Made by a program: the position numbers and the translations under genes. A stretch of DNA of 64,000 nt from Paraphoma chrysanthemicola. Its lineage: Eukaryota > Ascomycota > Dothideomycetes > Pleosporales > Phaeosphaeriaceae. The stretch is taken from assembly GCA_020744225.1 (NCBI GenBank), contig JAGMWG010000002.1, positions 124,001 to 188,000 on the forward strand. The letters are read 5' to 3'. This document shows, piece by piece, positions 33,253 to 43,878 of this stretch. A model generated the notes under the pieces. The model ran no database searches. It had not been told where the DNA came from and saw only the letters and a list, made by a program, of their open reading frames with translations. Position 1 is the first letter of the stretch, and each line of letters opens with the position of its first letter.

Positions 33253-33884
33253 TCAATGTCCATGTGGCTGTGCAATTCCGCTAGCGATCGCTTGACGCGG
33301 ACTATCACAATGTTCGCCAGCACGGTGACGTCGGCCGTACTGAATAGTCTCGTGGTTCAAAGTGTCCCTCTCGGACAAAGCCGTGCGACGGTTGATGACC
33401 CGAGGAACGCAAGCACCGACGGAGGCGGAGACACCATCGTGGGGCACCTTGACAGCTAGGTCTAACAGTTGTGCGTCTTTGCCGGTGTTGTTGACAGCTG
33501 AGGACAAGGCAGCAACATGTGCTGGCGCGTTGCTCTTGTCTTGCAGTCAAACTAGTCAGTTGTGATGTACTGGGCGTGCGCAAGTATGTGTGCACCTTAT
33601 TGAAGTCATTAATAAGTCTTAGATCATCTGGCGTGGCATTAGTGAAGGCTGCATCGTCAAGGAGGTAAGAACTAGCTACACGAAAATGTCCGTCATACTT
33701 CCGGGAGTCCAGATTTGTCGGAAATTAAAGGTACAGGCGCGACAGCTGCAATGCGTGTCAAATCTTCAGCACGATTTTGTTCGCAAACACGAAAGTTCGG
33801 AGTGGCCATGGAATTGTGTATATCTAGGTACAGTGCAGCCGTCTTCATCGACGCACTATTGACACCGCGAAGTAGCATACGCAC
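33253..33884 (-). other. Coding-like minus-strand fragments, unidentified
   Basis: Three adjacent minus-strand stretches have protein-like composition. About 33884-33693 includes YLDIHNSMATPNFRVCEQNRAE. About 33702-33600 includes DGHFRVASSYLLDDAAF and DDLRLINDFNK, which runs into a GTGCAC donor-like site. About 33550-33253 includes SSAVNNTGKDAQLLDLAVK. The first two are in different frames without a sensible intron between them. This could be an unresolved multi-exon gene or a decayed one; I do not recognise the family. Confidence 0.25.
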
Positions 33885-34194
33885 AGACCATGACTGCCGT
33901 TCTTGTCACTCTGCAACACGCTCATGGCTGGAAAGTGGTGGACTGGAAAGATTTATATCTATTTCGGGCATCATACGACTCTGGAGTATAGGTGACAAAC
34001 CGGCTCACACGGCTCAATCTCCTCGTGAGCAAGCCAGCTCCTGGCATGGGGAGCAAGCGACGTTTAGTGACAGTAGGAAGTGTAGAAATACACGCGAAAA
34101 CGCCAGGAGTGATCCATACAAGAGGTCACCATGTCCGCGTTGTGATTCATTACGTGACTGGTTCCGTCAATCGTGCTTGGAGGTGCGCATTATT
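33885..34194. other. Intergenic, 3' flank of the PKA regulatory subunit gene
   Basis: About 310 bp. No gene supported; probably contains the 3' UTR of the downstream minus-strand gene. Confidence 0.45.
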
Positions 34195-35577
34195 CTATGC
34201 AGCTTTCGATAGCGGGTCAACATGATCTCCCTCAAATCCAGCCTTGCTCGGATCATTCCGCCTCATGATACCCTCGACTGGTCCGAGAAGGCGCTGGAAG
34301 CCGTGCTTGCCGAGCGTTGCAAGCTTCACTTCTGACTTGCTGACCACCGACGCGGCGCGTGGTGCGTCGTTGAGCAGAGCCAACTCTCCAAAGTAATCGC
34401 CCTTGTTGTATCGCTTCACAGGCTGATCTACGCCGCGCTTGAAGACCTCCGCATCGCCAGACTCAAGAATGTAGAAAGACTCGCCCACATCGCCTTCCTG
34501 GATAATGGTTGTACCGGGTGGGTACTTCCTAGTCTCGAGAGCATCTGCGATTTTGGACCGCTCGTAAGGCGTCAGACTTGACAGCAACGGGACTTCCTCT
34601 AGGAAGCCTTCGTACAAGCGGCGTCGCTGGAAGGCGCTGTCCATGAGAATGCGGCGGAAAGTTACACGGTCAAGCGCCCACAGTGTAGACGGCTCGCTCG
34701 ACATGACCGTCGCAGCACGCGGGGCATTGTACATCAGGGCGAGTTCACCAAAAGAGCCACCAGGACCGACGGTGCCCACCTTGTTGCCAAGGCCGTCTGG
34801 ACCAGCTTCTAGCTTGCCTGACTGGTTGACATAGATGTCGAAGGCGCCCTTCTCGACGACGTAGAAGTAGTCGCCAACGTCACCTTGCTGGATGACCTTT
34901 ATGTCCTTGGACGGTATCGGCTTCTCGTGCAGCGCGCCGAGTACCTGTGAGGACTGGTCGTCGTCGAGGTGCGAGAATAGGAAGTTGCCAGACACGGCCG
35001 ACTTGAGGCGCGCCAGCTGGTCGGGCGTCTTCTGGTGGAAGGGTGGGGTGAAGCTCTCGCTGTCGGAGGTGGCGGGGTTGAGCGACTCGGCGGAGACAGA
35101 GGTGCGCCTGTTTGTGTTGTAGTTGCTGGGGAAGTTTTGGCCGTCGCCTGCAATGGGTGGCATCTGCGTGATCTGGTTCTTGGACGAGCCACCGAAGCCA
35201 CCGAAATTGCCAAAGGCGCTCTCGCCGGCGTCGCTGTTGCTGCTGCGGGGCTTGCCAAAGTCGACGGCGGCAAAGGACGAGGCTGTGGGCGAGGTCATGG
35301 TGTCGTTCTCTTCCTCTTCCTCGAGACGCTGCATAGGGCTCTTTGCGAAGCCACCGCCGCTGGGTGACGTGCCGAAGGGATTGTTGCCGGGAAAGCTACT
35401 CTCAGCACGGCCTTGGGGGCTGGAATGCTGCTGCGACAGCAGGGCCTCGGTGCGCTGCGACTCGAGACGGCGGTTGAAGAAATTGGCGCAGAACTGCAGG
35501 ATGTCCTGGGGCTTTTGCTTCAGGATCTCGCGGTCGAGGGCGGAGATCTCATTGGAGTAGTCGGGAGGGAGGGACAT
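34195..35577 (-). CDS. pkaR: cAMP-dependent protein kinase regulatory subunit
   Basis: Holds PKA catalytic subunits inactive until cAMP binds; the fungal cAMP pathway controls growth, development and, in pathogens, infection. Single exon of 460 residues. The N-terminal dimerisation/docking region (about 1-45) contains ILQFCANFFNRRLESQR, the fungal signature. A disordered Gly/Ser/Pro-rich linker follows. The inhibitor site RRTSVSA lies at residues 157-163, with Ser160 as the expected autophosphorylation residue. Two cyclic-nucleotide-binding domains follow. Their phosphate-binding cassettes read FGELALMYNAPRAAT (276-290) and FGELALLNDAPRAAS (396-410), both with the conserved Glu and Arg. Every key residue appears intact. 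The start is firm because MSLPPDYSNEI matches the family N-terminus. Confidence 0.97.
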   Translation of the reverse strand: MSLPPDYSNEISALDREILKQKPQDILQFCANFFNRRLESQRTEALLSQQHSSPQGRAESSFPGNNPFGTSPSGGGFAKSPMQRLEEEEENDTMTSPTASSFAAVDFGKPRSSNSDAGESAFGNFGGFGGSSKNQITQMPPIAGDGQNFPSNYNTNRRTSVSAESLNPATSDSESFTPPFHQKTPDQLARLKSAVSGNFLFSHLDDDQSSQVLGALHEKPIPSKDIKVIQQGDVGDYFYVVEKGAFDIYVNQSGKLEAGPDGLGNKVGTVGPGGSFGELALMYNAPRAATVMSSEPSTLWALDRVTFRRILMDSAFQRRRLYEGFLEEVPLLSSLTPYERSKIADALETRKYPPGTTIIQEGDVGESFYILESGDAEVFKRGVDQPVKRYNKGDYFGELALLNDAPRAASVVSKSEVKLATLGKHGFQRLLGPVEGIMRRNDPSKAGFEGDHVDPLSKAA

Positions 35578-37448
35578 TGGGAGCTGCGTGGTGAGGGGTC
35601 GAGCGCAGCTCTTTGACGTCGGCTTCGCGAGCGGTGCAGGGATAGCGGCGGTTGTGCTGCGTGGGTCCGAAACGTAGCGTCAGCGCGCAGGTGAGGGGTG
35701 GCGAGGGCGGCAGGTAGCGGTGCTGGAGGAATGCGGAGCTGCGCAGTGCAGAGACGGACAGATGTGAATGGCGCCGCCGAATTGGGGGAGCAGCGAGGAC
35801 GGGGAGCGTGCAGCGGGGGTGACGCGCCTGGGAGGAGCAGCTGGGGATGCAAGAAGAGGGGAGTGCAGGTGCGATCACGGGCGGGATGAATGCGGGCAGG
35901 GCAGGGCAGCGGGCGGAGATCAAGGCAAGCTTTCTGGGGCTTGATATCTTTCCAGAAGACGTCTAGAAGTGCTTCCGGCGCTGCTGGAGGCACCCCGTGA
36001 GACCGCCCAGCATCGGTGCGCAGCCGTGGTTCGCGCGGAGGGCTGCCACCGCGTCACACAGCACCGCATCGGCGCACGCCCTGCTGTGCCGTCTGCTTGC
36101 GCGCAGAGACACGGCCATGGGGAGCTGCCAGAGCTACCAGAGCTGCCCGTAGCTCTGATAGCTCGGCCTGCATGCTGCGATTCAGGACAGCATGCCAATC
36201 GACATGCGCCCTAGCTCCCGCGGTCACGGACTGCGCGGGGGCCAGAGCTGCAGTCGCTAGAGACTGGGGCGGGCGGCATCGTCGACTTCAATGCATGCAA
36301 CGAGCAGCATCGCAGAGGACGATTGTGTCTCATTGTGCTGGAGGACGCGGCCGGATGCTGCATGCCTGCACTGGATGCGAGATGGCTGCCGCCACCTGGC
36401 TAGCATCGACTGTCTCGCGCAGCATTACGTCCTGAGACCGTCGCATGCATGACTCAGTCGGAATATGTGCATACATACAAAGTCCCAATTGTGCCAGATT
36501 CTGACCATGCATCCAGCAATATGTCACAACAGATTCACTGCACTCCAGGATCAATTGCTATGTTGCTGCCTCGGAGCATAGTGGTATTAGTGCGCAGCCG
36601 CACCGTTCAGCAGATGCTCAATAGTGGCTAGTGCCAGGTGCGCACGAGATCACGGCTGCAATGGCGGTGAGCCCTCCGCAAAGGCGAGCGCGGCACGAGT
36701 GTTGAGATGCGCCGTCCAGGAGGCTGAAGAGTTTTTCTCACCAGTGTGCCCTCTCCAGTCCGTTTGCAATGACAGCCGTGTCTGTGTTGCGAGTGCGACG
36801 TGTTGTGGCGCCCAACAAAGCTCGTGGTCCAAGACGAATGCATGCATTGCAGCCCTGGACCAAGCTGGGCCGATGACGCATGGCTCGCGGAGCACGAGCA
36901 CGAGGCGAGGACTGGGGCAGAGCTGGAGGGGCACCGCGAAGCACAAAGCCAGCAGCGCCGGCGACGCATTGAGGCCGCCGCGTGACACGACGATGCCCGT
37001 TGGCAGACGGAATTGCATGTGGAGCAGCGATTGAGCAAGGTACCAGCCGCTGTTTCGTCATTGTACATGAAAGTGCCCCATTGCAGAGTCTGAAGGGGTT
37101 CGGCGCCGCTAGAGCCGTGGGCTGCCTCTAGAATCGCAAGGCCAAGTTGCAGACCGCCAGCCTCGCCAAACTCTGCACCGCTGCGCTCTTCCACTCTCCT
37201 CGTTCCCCAAGCGTGCGCATAAACTGTCGCAGAGCCTCCTCCGCCGCCGTCGCAGCAGCTGCACGTCTTATCGTCGCCAATTAACCGAGCCGCCGTGCGC
37301 GAACCAAGTTAGCTCCTTCCGCAGCTCCTGATCCGTAGCTTCCCAACCACGCCAACCTCCTGCCACCCACATCTCTGCGCATAAGACAGGTCTCAGTCAT
37401 CCTCCGAACCTCTGCCATCCCTGACTGCACCGCTATTCTTCCGCCGAC
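35578..37448. other. Long GC-rich divergent intergenic region
   Basis: About 1.9 kb between the PKA regulatory subunit (-) and the Crp1/Mdg1-like gene (+). Open frames up to 188 codons occur on both strands, but their composition is that of GC-rich non-coding DNA (Arg/Ala/Cys-rich, no motifs). It probably contains long 5' leaders and both promoters. The stretch before the plus-strand gene (37190-37440) is pyrimidine-rich. Confidence 0.5.
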
Positions 37449-39845
37449 ATGGGCAAATATACCTTTTCATGGTGCGTCGCCCGCTTGCGCCTGCGCGCCT
37501 CCACGCCCGCGCGCCTGCTAACAGAAGCCTAGGGAACATGCCGCCAACGACGTGCTCGTCACGGGTACCTTTGACAACTGGCAAAAAACTGTCACCCTAG
37601 AAAAGGAGGACGGCGTCTTCAAGAAGACAGTCGAGCTGCCCAAGGTCCACACACAATACAAGGTGCGCATACCTCCAAGTCGCCTGCGCGGCTGTCGCCT
37701 AGCTTCGGCTGCAGACGTTGATTGCGCAAAGCTTGCTAACATGCCCTGCAGTTTGTCGTCAACGGCGAGTGGGTCGTCAATGACACCGCGCGCAAGGAGA
37801 CCGACTCCAATGGCATCGTCAACAACGTGCTGGAGCCTAGTGACATTGTCGACGAGCCCGTCAGCACGCTCTCGTCTGCTGCTCCTACATCGACCACTGC
37901 TGCCCTCGCCGGTGCTGTGCCTAAGGAAAGCGAGAAGACCAAGTCGCAAGACTCGCTGGTCCCTGGCGCATTCCCCATGACGCCTCCCGTTGAGACTCCA
38001 TCGAGCGAGCCCAAGACCTTCAACGTCAACCCCATCCCAGCTACTGAAGGCTTGGGCAATCCAATCAAGCTTGCGCCTGGCGAGCCTGTGCCCGACCCGA
38101 GCACCCTCACCAAGAACACGGTCGAGTCCACTGTCAGCCATGACAAGGAGAAGGAACCCGAAGCGCAATCCTTCGGTGTTGCGCCTCTTCCGGCCACGGC
38201 TGGCGCTGGCAACCCCATCCACCTAGCGCCCGGCGAGAAGGTCCCAGACCCCAGCACCTTCACCTCCAACACTGTCCAGAGCACCGCCAAGACTGATCCT
38301 ACCTCGTATGAGAAGTCCGACGCACTGCCTGCCCTGCCCGATCTGGGCCTAACTCCTCAAGCCGAGCGAGATGCCAAGGGTGGTATGTTTGGCCTACCCC
38401 CCGTCATGGGTACTATGATCCCAGAGTCCAGCTTGCCTATGGGTGTAGATGCTGTGACTGAGAAAGACACAGGTGTCACGGTTCAATCCGCCGCCCCGAC
38501 CAGCACGACCGCCGCTCTGGCCGGTGAGGTTCCCAAGGAGCCAAGGGGTGTCCCCGAGATCGTCAGCGAGAGCCGCAAGGAGGCCGGCTTTGCCCCAGAA
38601 GCGACCAGCAACCCCATCGCTGTCCTGGAGAAGAAGGAGGTCGAGCAGGAGCTCAAGGACGAGGTGCCAGAAGCGCCCGCTGCTGCCGACAACTCCTACA
38701 CCTCTCAAATCAGCTCGAACGCGGGCGCTGCTGCTGCAACCGTTGCTGCTGGTGCTGCGGCCGGTGCAGGTTTGTTCACTGCTGCCGTTTACAATGCAAA
38801 GGACAAGGCCGCAGAGGCCACTGGATTGAATGGTTCTACCACTGGCAACTTGAATGGTTCAGCCTCTGGAGACGTTCCTATCGTTGTCGCTGAGAGCCAG
38901 AAGGAAGCACATGCAAGCCCCGAGGCGTCTGCCAACGCTGAAGCCGTAAAGGAGAAGAGTCAAGTCGAGCAAGAATTGCTCAGCGAGATTCCAAAGACAA
39001 CTGAGACAGGTGCTTCTGCTCCCGCTGTCGCAATTCCTGCAGTCGTCTCCGAGAGCCAAAAGGAGGCCCATGTCAGCCCCGAAGCCGCCGCTAACAGCGA
39101 AGCCGTTGCAGAGAAGAAGGCGGTTGAGTCTGAGCTTCTCAAGGAAATTCCCAAGACAAACGAGGCTGGAGAGCCTGCTCCGGTCACCAGCGCAGTTACT
39201 AGCGCCACCGCTCCAGGAACTAGCACTACTGGCACCTTCCTCGCATATGGCGCCGGCGGGTCCAAGACGGAGGCGGCACCCAACGTTCCGGACGTTGTGG
39301 CCGAGAGCCAAAAGGAGGCTCATACCAGCCCGGAGGCCGCTGCCGATGTCGAGGCGGTTGGCGAGAAGAAGGCTGTTGAGGCCCAACTTCTCGAGGAAGT
39401 CAAGAAGACTGACGCCACCGGAGAGCCTGCCCCAGTCGTAGCCGCAGCTCCGAGCACGAAGGCCGATCCTTCGCAATCGTCTGCGCTCAACGCTCCTGCT
39501 TCTCAGCCAGCCACGACCGCTTCGTCCAAGCCCATCGACTCAAACACGAATGTCTCCTTCGCGCCCAAGGAGCCTACCACGACCGAACAGACCAAGCCGA
39601 CCGTCACCACAGGTACAGAGACCAGCACAACTGAAGCAACATCTGGCACCGCCGCTGCAGCTACAACCGAAGCTACAAGCAGCACTGCCCCGGTTACCCC
39701 TAGGAAGGACCCAAGGAAAGACTCCGACGTGTCTCCTAAAGGCACTCCCGCCAGCCAGAGCATTGCCTCTGGAGCTGACGACAAGAAGAAGAAGAGGCGA
39801 TCAATCTTCGGAAAGATCAAGGACAAGCTTTCGAGCAAGCACTAG
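37449..39845 (+). CDS. Crp1/Mdg1-like protein with N-terminal CBM48 (AMPK1-CBM) domain
   Basis: Three exons close in phase: 37449-37471, 37533-37662 and 37752-39845, giving 748 residues. The first 80 residues form the CBM48/glycogen-binding-like fold of the AMPK beta type, starting MGKYTFSWEHAANDVLVTGTFDNWQ and containing YKFVVNGEWVVND. Yeast relatives are Crp1 (cruciform-DNA-binding) and Mdg1 (pheromone signalling). The rest is a long disordered Ala/Pro/Thr/Glu-rich region with repeats: GNPI(K/H)LAPGE(P/K)VPDPST twice, and units with ESQKEAH.SPEA three times plus one diverged copy. The C-terminus is a basic KKKKRRSIFGKIKDKL patch, conserved-looking and possibly membrane- or nucleic-acid-binding. 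The first coding exon is 23 nt. Whether the CBM binds glucan or has another role is unknown. Confidence 0.85.
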
Positions 39846-40479
39846 ACGAGCCGCTATCGGCCCCGATACGTTTCGGCATCCTTCACATGTTGCCATCTCG
39901 AGCTTGCTATACCCGGATCTGATCGATGTTTTCACTGTTCATGCTCTCGGAGTTGCTGTCTTGGTCTATACCATTTTCCTTCCATGTATCTCGATTTAAG
40001 TCCGTTTCCGCCCGTCTTTGCGCTCTGCCTTGCATCATCGCGACGATGGGACGTATATGTCGAAATTATACCTTGAAGGCCTTGTTTGTCAGGGTGTAGA
40101 CATCTAATTCGCTAATAGGAGATACAATAGAGTGGTTATAATGTTCATGTCCCCACCACTCGTCTGAAGTTGTAGCATGTGATATGGCTGACATTGTGCA
40201 ACAAGGACGTCGCTAGGTCTTCACATGGTCTTCAGCATGTTGCGCACACAATGCCAACTTCTCGACTATGTTCGCCTACACGCATCGGCTCACACGCAAC
40301 TCCCCTGGATATACCAACGATTTCTTCTTCTTTCCGGTAGTCAACTGAATCTCTTTGACCCATTACTCAACCAACACGCTCGAGCAATTAGCTAAATCCG
40401 CCCCGAGCAATCTTACCAGTCTCACACGAATATAGTCATCAAAGCGCGAGTGGCGACGAAAGAGATCGTGGTTGGCGAT
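39846..40479. other. Intergenic region
   Basis: About 630 bp between two plus-strand genes. No gene supported. The frame of the next gene is open about 30 bp upstream of its first ATG, so an upstream exon there is possible. Confidence 0.45.
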
Positions 40480-41523
40480 ATGACGCAAGATTATTTATCT
40501 CGACATGGTGCAAGCCGCCATAACGTCAAAGAGCTCTTGCTCATGCTGGATGAGCACCTTGCCTGGTCGGCTGAAGCCGAGGAACGTAGCCCTGCTCTGA
40601 ACCGACGTGGCTCTGCAGGGACCTTGGTTGTAGACTGGGACGGAGTAGGCGAGCCTCAGATCTCATACCGGGGCCAACGTCGATCACGTTCATCCCAAGC
40701 TGGAAACCTAGACCCGACTATTCATGCTAATGAGCCGCCAAAGCCAACAGCTCAAATCGAGGAGCGCCATTATCAGGAACTGACGAAGGCGCCGAGGGCG
40801 AAGATGCAGCATTCTGATCGTTCCCTTGATCAATCGGATGTACCTGAAGGCCCTCCACCGCCTCTCCTCAAGCGTTCTGCTCCTCGTCCTCAAAAGGTAA
40901 AGTCCCATGGACACCACAACTCTACACAACCCCATCCATCCACAATACGACAACCATCTTCAACCAAACCCCTCAGCTCGACAGGCACACACCATCGGTC
41001 CCGCGACGCCCATTACGGCCGCGTTCCCTCGAACCACAAATCCGCCCACACATCAGCGTACAATTCGACGAACCCCAGCATCAACAAGAAACACTCTCGG
41101 CCCCGTAGCGACTCGACTATCGCCCAATATCACCGCGACCACGAAGCTGACCACTTATACGTCCATTACAACCCCTCCACAAACCGCGTCCACGGCCACG
41201 ACCCCAATACAGGGTACGCATACGACTACAATGGACGCATCGTCCACATTCACCATTCCCCCACTAGCTCCGTAGCGTCGCGCACATCAGAATATTATAT
41301 CGCCGATGTTCGCGCCTACAAGCCTAAAGCGCCGATGAAAGTACTGGATAAGCCGTTGCCGCCGGCGCCGTCGCTGCAGGTCCAGAAGAGCGATAAGATC
41401 GAGCGGTTTGTGGAGAAGGTGTTGCGGAAATTGGATGGGATGGGAATTTTGGGGCGGATGCGTCAGCAGCGTGAAGAGCGGCGGAGGAGTAGGGAGTCGG
41501 TTGGACGGGGGTATGGCGCTTGA
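40480..41523 (+). CDS. Disordered hypothetical protein, His/Ser/Arg-rich
   Basis: Not recognised. Single open frame of 347 residues from the first ATG. The N-terminus has a short helical segment (MTQDYLSRHGASRHNVKELL, then LMLDEHLAWSAEAEE), and the C-terminus has another (SDKIERFVEKVLRKLDGMG) followed by Arg-rich residues. Between them the protein is low in hydrophobic residues and rich in His, Ser, Pro and Arg, with a Tyr/His-rich patch (LYVHYNPSTNRVHGHD). The two short helices flanking a disordered middle could be interaction motifs. Composition and the long frame support a real gene; function unknown. Confidence 0.65.
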   Translation: MTQDYLSRHGASRHNVKELLLMLDEHLAWSAEAEERSPALNRRGSAGTLVVDWDGVGEPQISYRGQRRSRSSQAGNLDPTIHANEPPKPTAQIEERHYQELTKAPRAKMQHSDRSLDQSDVPEGPPPPLLKRSAPRPQKVKSHGHHNSTQPHPSTIRQPSSTKPLSSTGTHHRSRDAHYGRVPSNHKSAHTSAYNSTNPSINKKHSRPRSDSTIAQYHRDHEADHLYVHYNPSTNRVHGHDPNTGYAYDYNGRIVHIHHSPTSSVASRTSEYYIADVRAYKPKAPMKVLDKPLPPAPSLQVQKSDKIERFVEKVLRKLDGMGILGRMRQQREERRRSRESVGRGYGA

Positions 41524-42009
41524 AGGGATGGTGGATAGTGTGTGGGGAGATTGATGATTAGGGTGGAAGAGAGTCGTCATGTTGTGTCTGTCCGTTCATG
41601 AGGCTAGAGGCTGCCAGAGTGGACGTTTCAGAAATGCCTATGTCAAGTCTTGACGATCTCAGCACTAAAAGTGTATAATCAAACAGTTGATCTGCATATT
41701 TAAGCGTCATACAAGGAACACATGGAGAATAAAAGCCATTGATATCATTGAGATTCGTAAACATGTAACGTGATGTGAGCGGTATAGTAAAGACCAAAGC
41801 AAAACGCCGCCCACCACTTCGGTCTGCGAAGCACCCAAATAATCCCTATCCTCTCGTAGAGTCCGTGCAACGCCTCGACCCAGATGTCAGAGTTGGATAT
41901 AAGATGTGGTCCCTGCCTCTCTGTACTCTCCACTGTGTGTACTCCTTACTGGAATGTTATAACGCCTAAATGCTGGTGAAGAAGGAACCGAGAGATTTGA
42001 CGGAATCTC
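41524..42009. other. Convergent 3' intergenic region
   Basis: 486 bp between the 3' ends of the hypothetical gene (+) and the FHA gene (-). No gene supported. Confidence 0.55.
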
Positions 42010-43878
42010 TTAGTTAACTTGAAAGAAAGCGTCAGGCAGGCAGGTGAGTAAAGCGACAGCGCCGGCTGCACCCATCGCGCCATATCCAACGTACGCAGCG
42101 GTGTTCCGGATCCTGCTGACGATAGATCGAGGTTGCTTCTTTGGCCGTTGCGCGATGATGGCGGCCACTTGGGCAGATTCGTCGGTAGCATGGACGCTCT
42201 CAGGCAGGACCAAGGCAGCCAGTGACCGTACTTCGTCTTCATGCACAGTCTGATCAGGGCGAATGATATCTTCCGCGTCGAGGACTTCGGCCTTACGCTT
42301 CATGCTGTTGATGGATTCAGGCGTTGGAGGTTGTTCCTCAACTATCTCGTCGATGGACAACATGGTTCTCCGGCCTGGCTGTGGCGGCGTGGAAGATGTA
42401 ACGTCCGATGTAGGCATCAACGGGGGCGTCTGGATGCGATTAACAGTAGCAGCAGGTTCTACTAGGTGACCGTCAAAGAAGGCCCTGCTCTCTGCTTCCT
42501 GCGCATGCACCATATCCTGGAGAGATGCGGGACTAAAGAGCGAGGGTCGGTCTCCATGGTTCGTGCCAAGATAGTTTGGGTAGGATGGGGTGTCGCTCGT
42601 GAAATTCGATCGAAGCTCACTGTGTTCGAACCAAGATGTGGTGGATGCTGATGGTCTGGGTGGCAGTGGTGGAGGAAACGAGTTGAGGGGCTCGTTATCG
42701 AAGGTCTGTCTAAGCATCTTCATGGGTGGCAGCTCCGATGTAGACGTGGGTGGTCGCTGCGTCACTGTGCTTTCATACGGGTTGTTATCGAAATTGAAAT
42801 CGCGAATTGCCCACGGCGGTATGCTGGAGACCTCTGCTTGAGCCGGGACTGGTAGGGTCTGGCTCGGCTCCGGCTCCGGCTCCGGCTCGACAGCATCTTG
42901 GTTCTCTGCGATATCTGAGGAGCCATCGACGGCCAAGTCTGAGCCGTCAATATCGGAGTTGTAACTTTGGGAATCACCCATAAGCGAAGCCACGCTGTCA
43001 AGATCTTCCTCTGAATCGAATCCTTCTTCTGGGCTCCTGCTAAGGAAACGAGGACGAACCTCGTCTCCAGAAAGGTCGACGTCAATAGAAATGTCGCGCC
43101 TTGGTGGCTCTGAGGGTATTACATCGTCCGAAGAAGCACCAATGTCATAATCAATCACTTCAGCGACAGTGAAGCCTTCCGCAATCATTGTCGTCTCGTT
43201 CTCGATATCAGACGCATCTGAATCGGAGTCTGACTCGTCGATAGTGACAGGGTTGTCTTGGCTGCCGCGCCGGGATGAGTCTGCGAGCGGTTCGGGAGCG
43301 ATGAGCTCGTCGTCACTGTCTGGCACAGTGAAGCCCTGGGAGAAGGCAGGTAGGGGTTCGTTGAGATGTGCCTCGAAGATGTATTTGCGGGCAACAAAGA
43401 ACTCTGTCAGCGAGTTAGCATGAGAATGCAGTGGGTGGTACATTGCATCATCATATGCATACGTACCCTCATTCCGGTTCACGTCAACGCCGAACTGCAG
43501 CAGGTCACCCGCCGACAGCCGTGTTGGAACATGAGGGATGAGTCGTTGTCCGTTCACCATAGTGCCGTGCATGGAGCGGCAGTCGGTGACATAGACGTGC
43601 GGCGTGCCTGATTCTGCATGGGCCGACAACTTGGCGTGTTCGCGAGAGATGACCGGGCTGTCGATGTAGGCGTTGTTGGCAGCGGGGGCCAGGTCCTGCT
43701 TGGTGGAGTTCTTGGAGGCCCGGCCGATGGGAAACGTAGAGCCTACAGGCAGGTGAATGGTGCGAGAGTCCAGTCCCTCGTAACCCTCAGCGTCCCTCAA
43801 GACAACTCGGAAGACTAGGCGGTTAGACTGAAGTGAAGACGCAGTGGCGGCAGCAAAGGGGAACTCACTCTCTGCCAT
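42010..43878 (-). CDS. FHA-domain protein with hydrophobic C-terminal tail
   Basis: Two exons close in phase (43467-43878 and 42010-43403), giving 601 residues. The FHA domain (about residues 20-135) binds phosphothreonine peptides; visible core motifs are PIGRASKNS, ISREHAKL and SMHGTMVNGQRL, with the Arg, Ser-x-x-His and Asn-Gly expected for the fold. The 63-nt intron (43404-43466) is a multiple of three with no stop. The middle is acidic and Ser-rich, with an (EP)4 run from a GGCTCC hexamer repeat near 42865. The last 30 residues (AAYVGYGAMGAAGAVALLTCL...) form one hydrophobic segment close to the C-terminus, as in tail-anchored proteins. Far9/Vps64 and SLMAP-like proteins also combine FHA and a tail anchor, but the long coiled coil expected of them is not evident. 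Exact role unknown. Confidence 0.85.
   Translation of the reverse strand: MAESEFPFAAATASSLQSNRLVFRVVLRDAEGYEGLDSRTIHLPVGSTFPIGRASKNSTKQDLAPAANNAYIDSPVISREHAKLSAHAESGTPHVYVTDCRSMHGTMVNGQRLIPHVPTRLSAGDLLQFGVDVNRNEGTYAYDDAMYHPLHSHANSLTEFFVARKYIFEAHLNEPLPAFSQGFTVPDSDDELIAPEPLADSSRRGSQDNPVTIDESDSDSDASDIENETTMIAEGFTVAEVIDYDIGASSDDVIPSEPPRRDISIDVDLSGDEVRPRFLSRSPEEGFDSEEDLDSVASLMGDSQSYNSDIDGSDLAVDGSSDIAENQDAVEPEPEPEPSQTLPVPAQAEVSSIPPWAIRDFNFDNNPYESTVTQRPPTSTSELPPMKMLRQTFDNEPLNSFPPPLPPRPSASTTSWFEHSELRSNFTSDTPSYPNYLGTNHGDRPSLFSPASLQDMVHAQEAESRAFFDGHLVEPAATVNRIQTPPLMPTSDVTSSTPPQPGRRTMLSIDEIVEEQPPTPESINSMKRKAEVLDAEDIIRPDQTVHEDEVRSLAALVLPESVHATDESAQVAAIIAQRPKKQPRSIVSRIRNTAAYVGYGAMGAAGAVALLTCLPDAFFQVN

Noticed and set aside
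36628..37194. 188-codon Cys/Ser/Arg-rich minus-strand frame
   Set aside because: Lies in GC-rich intergenic DNA; composition is what GC-rich non-coding sequence gives and there is no signal peptide or cysteine pattern.
42861..42890. GGCTCC hexamer run as a regulatory repeat
   Set aside because: It lies inside the FHA protein exon and simply encodes an (EP)4 stretch.
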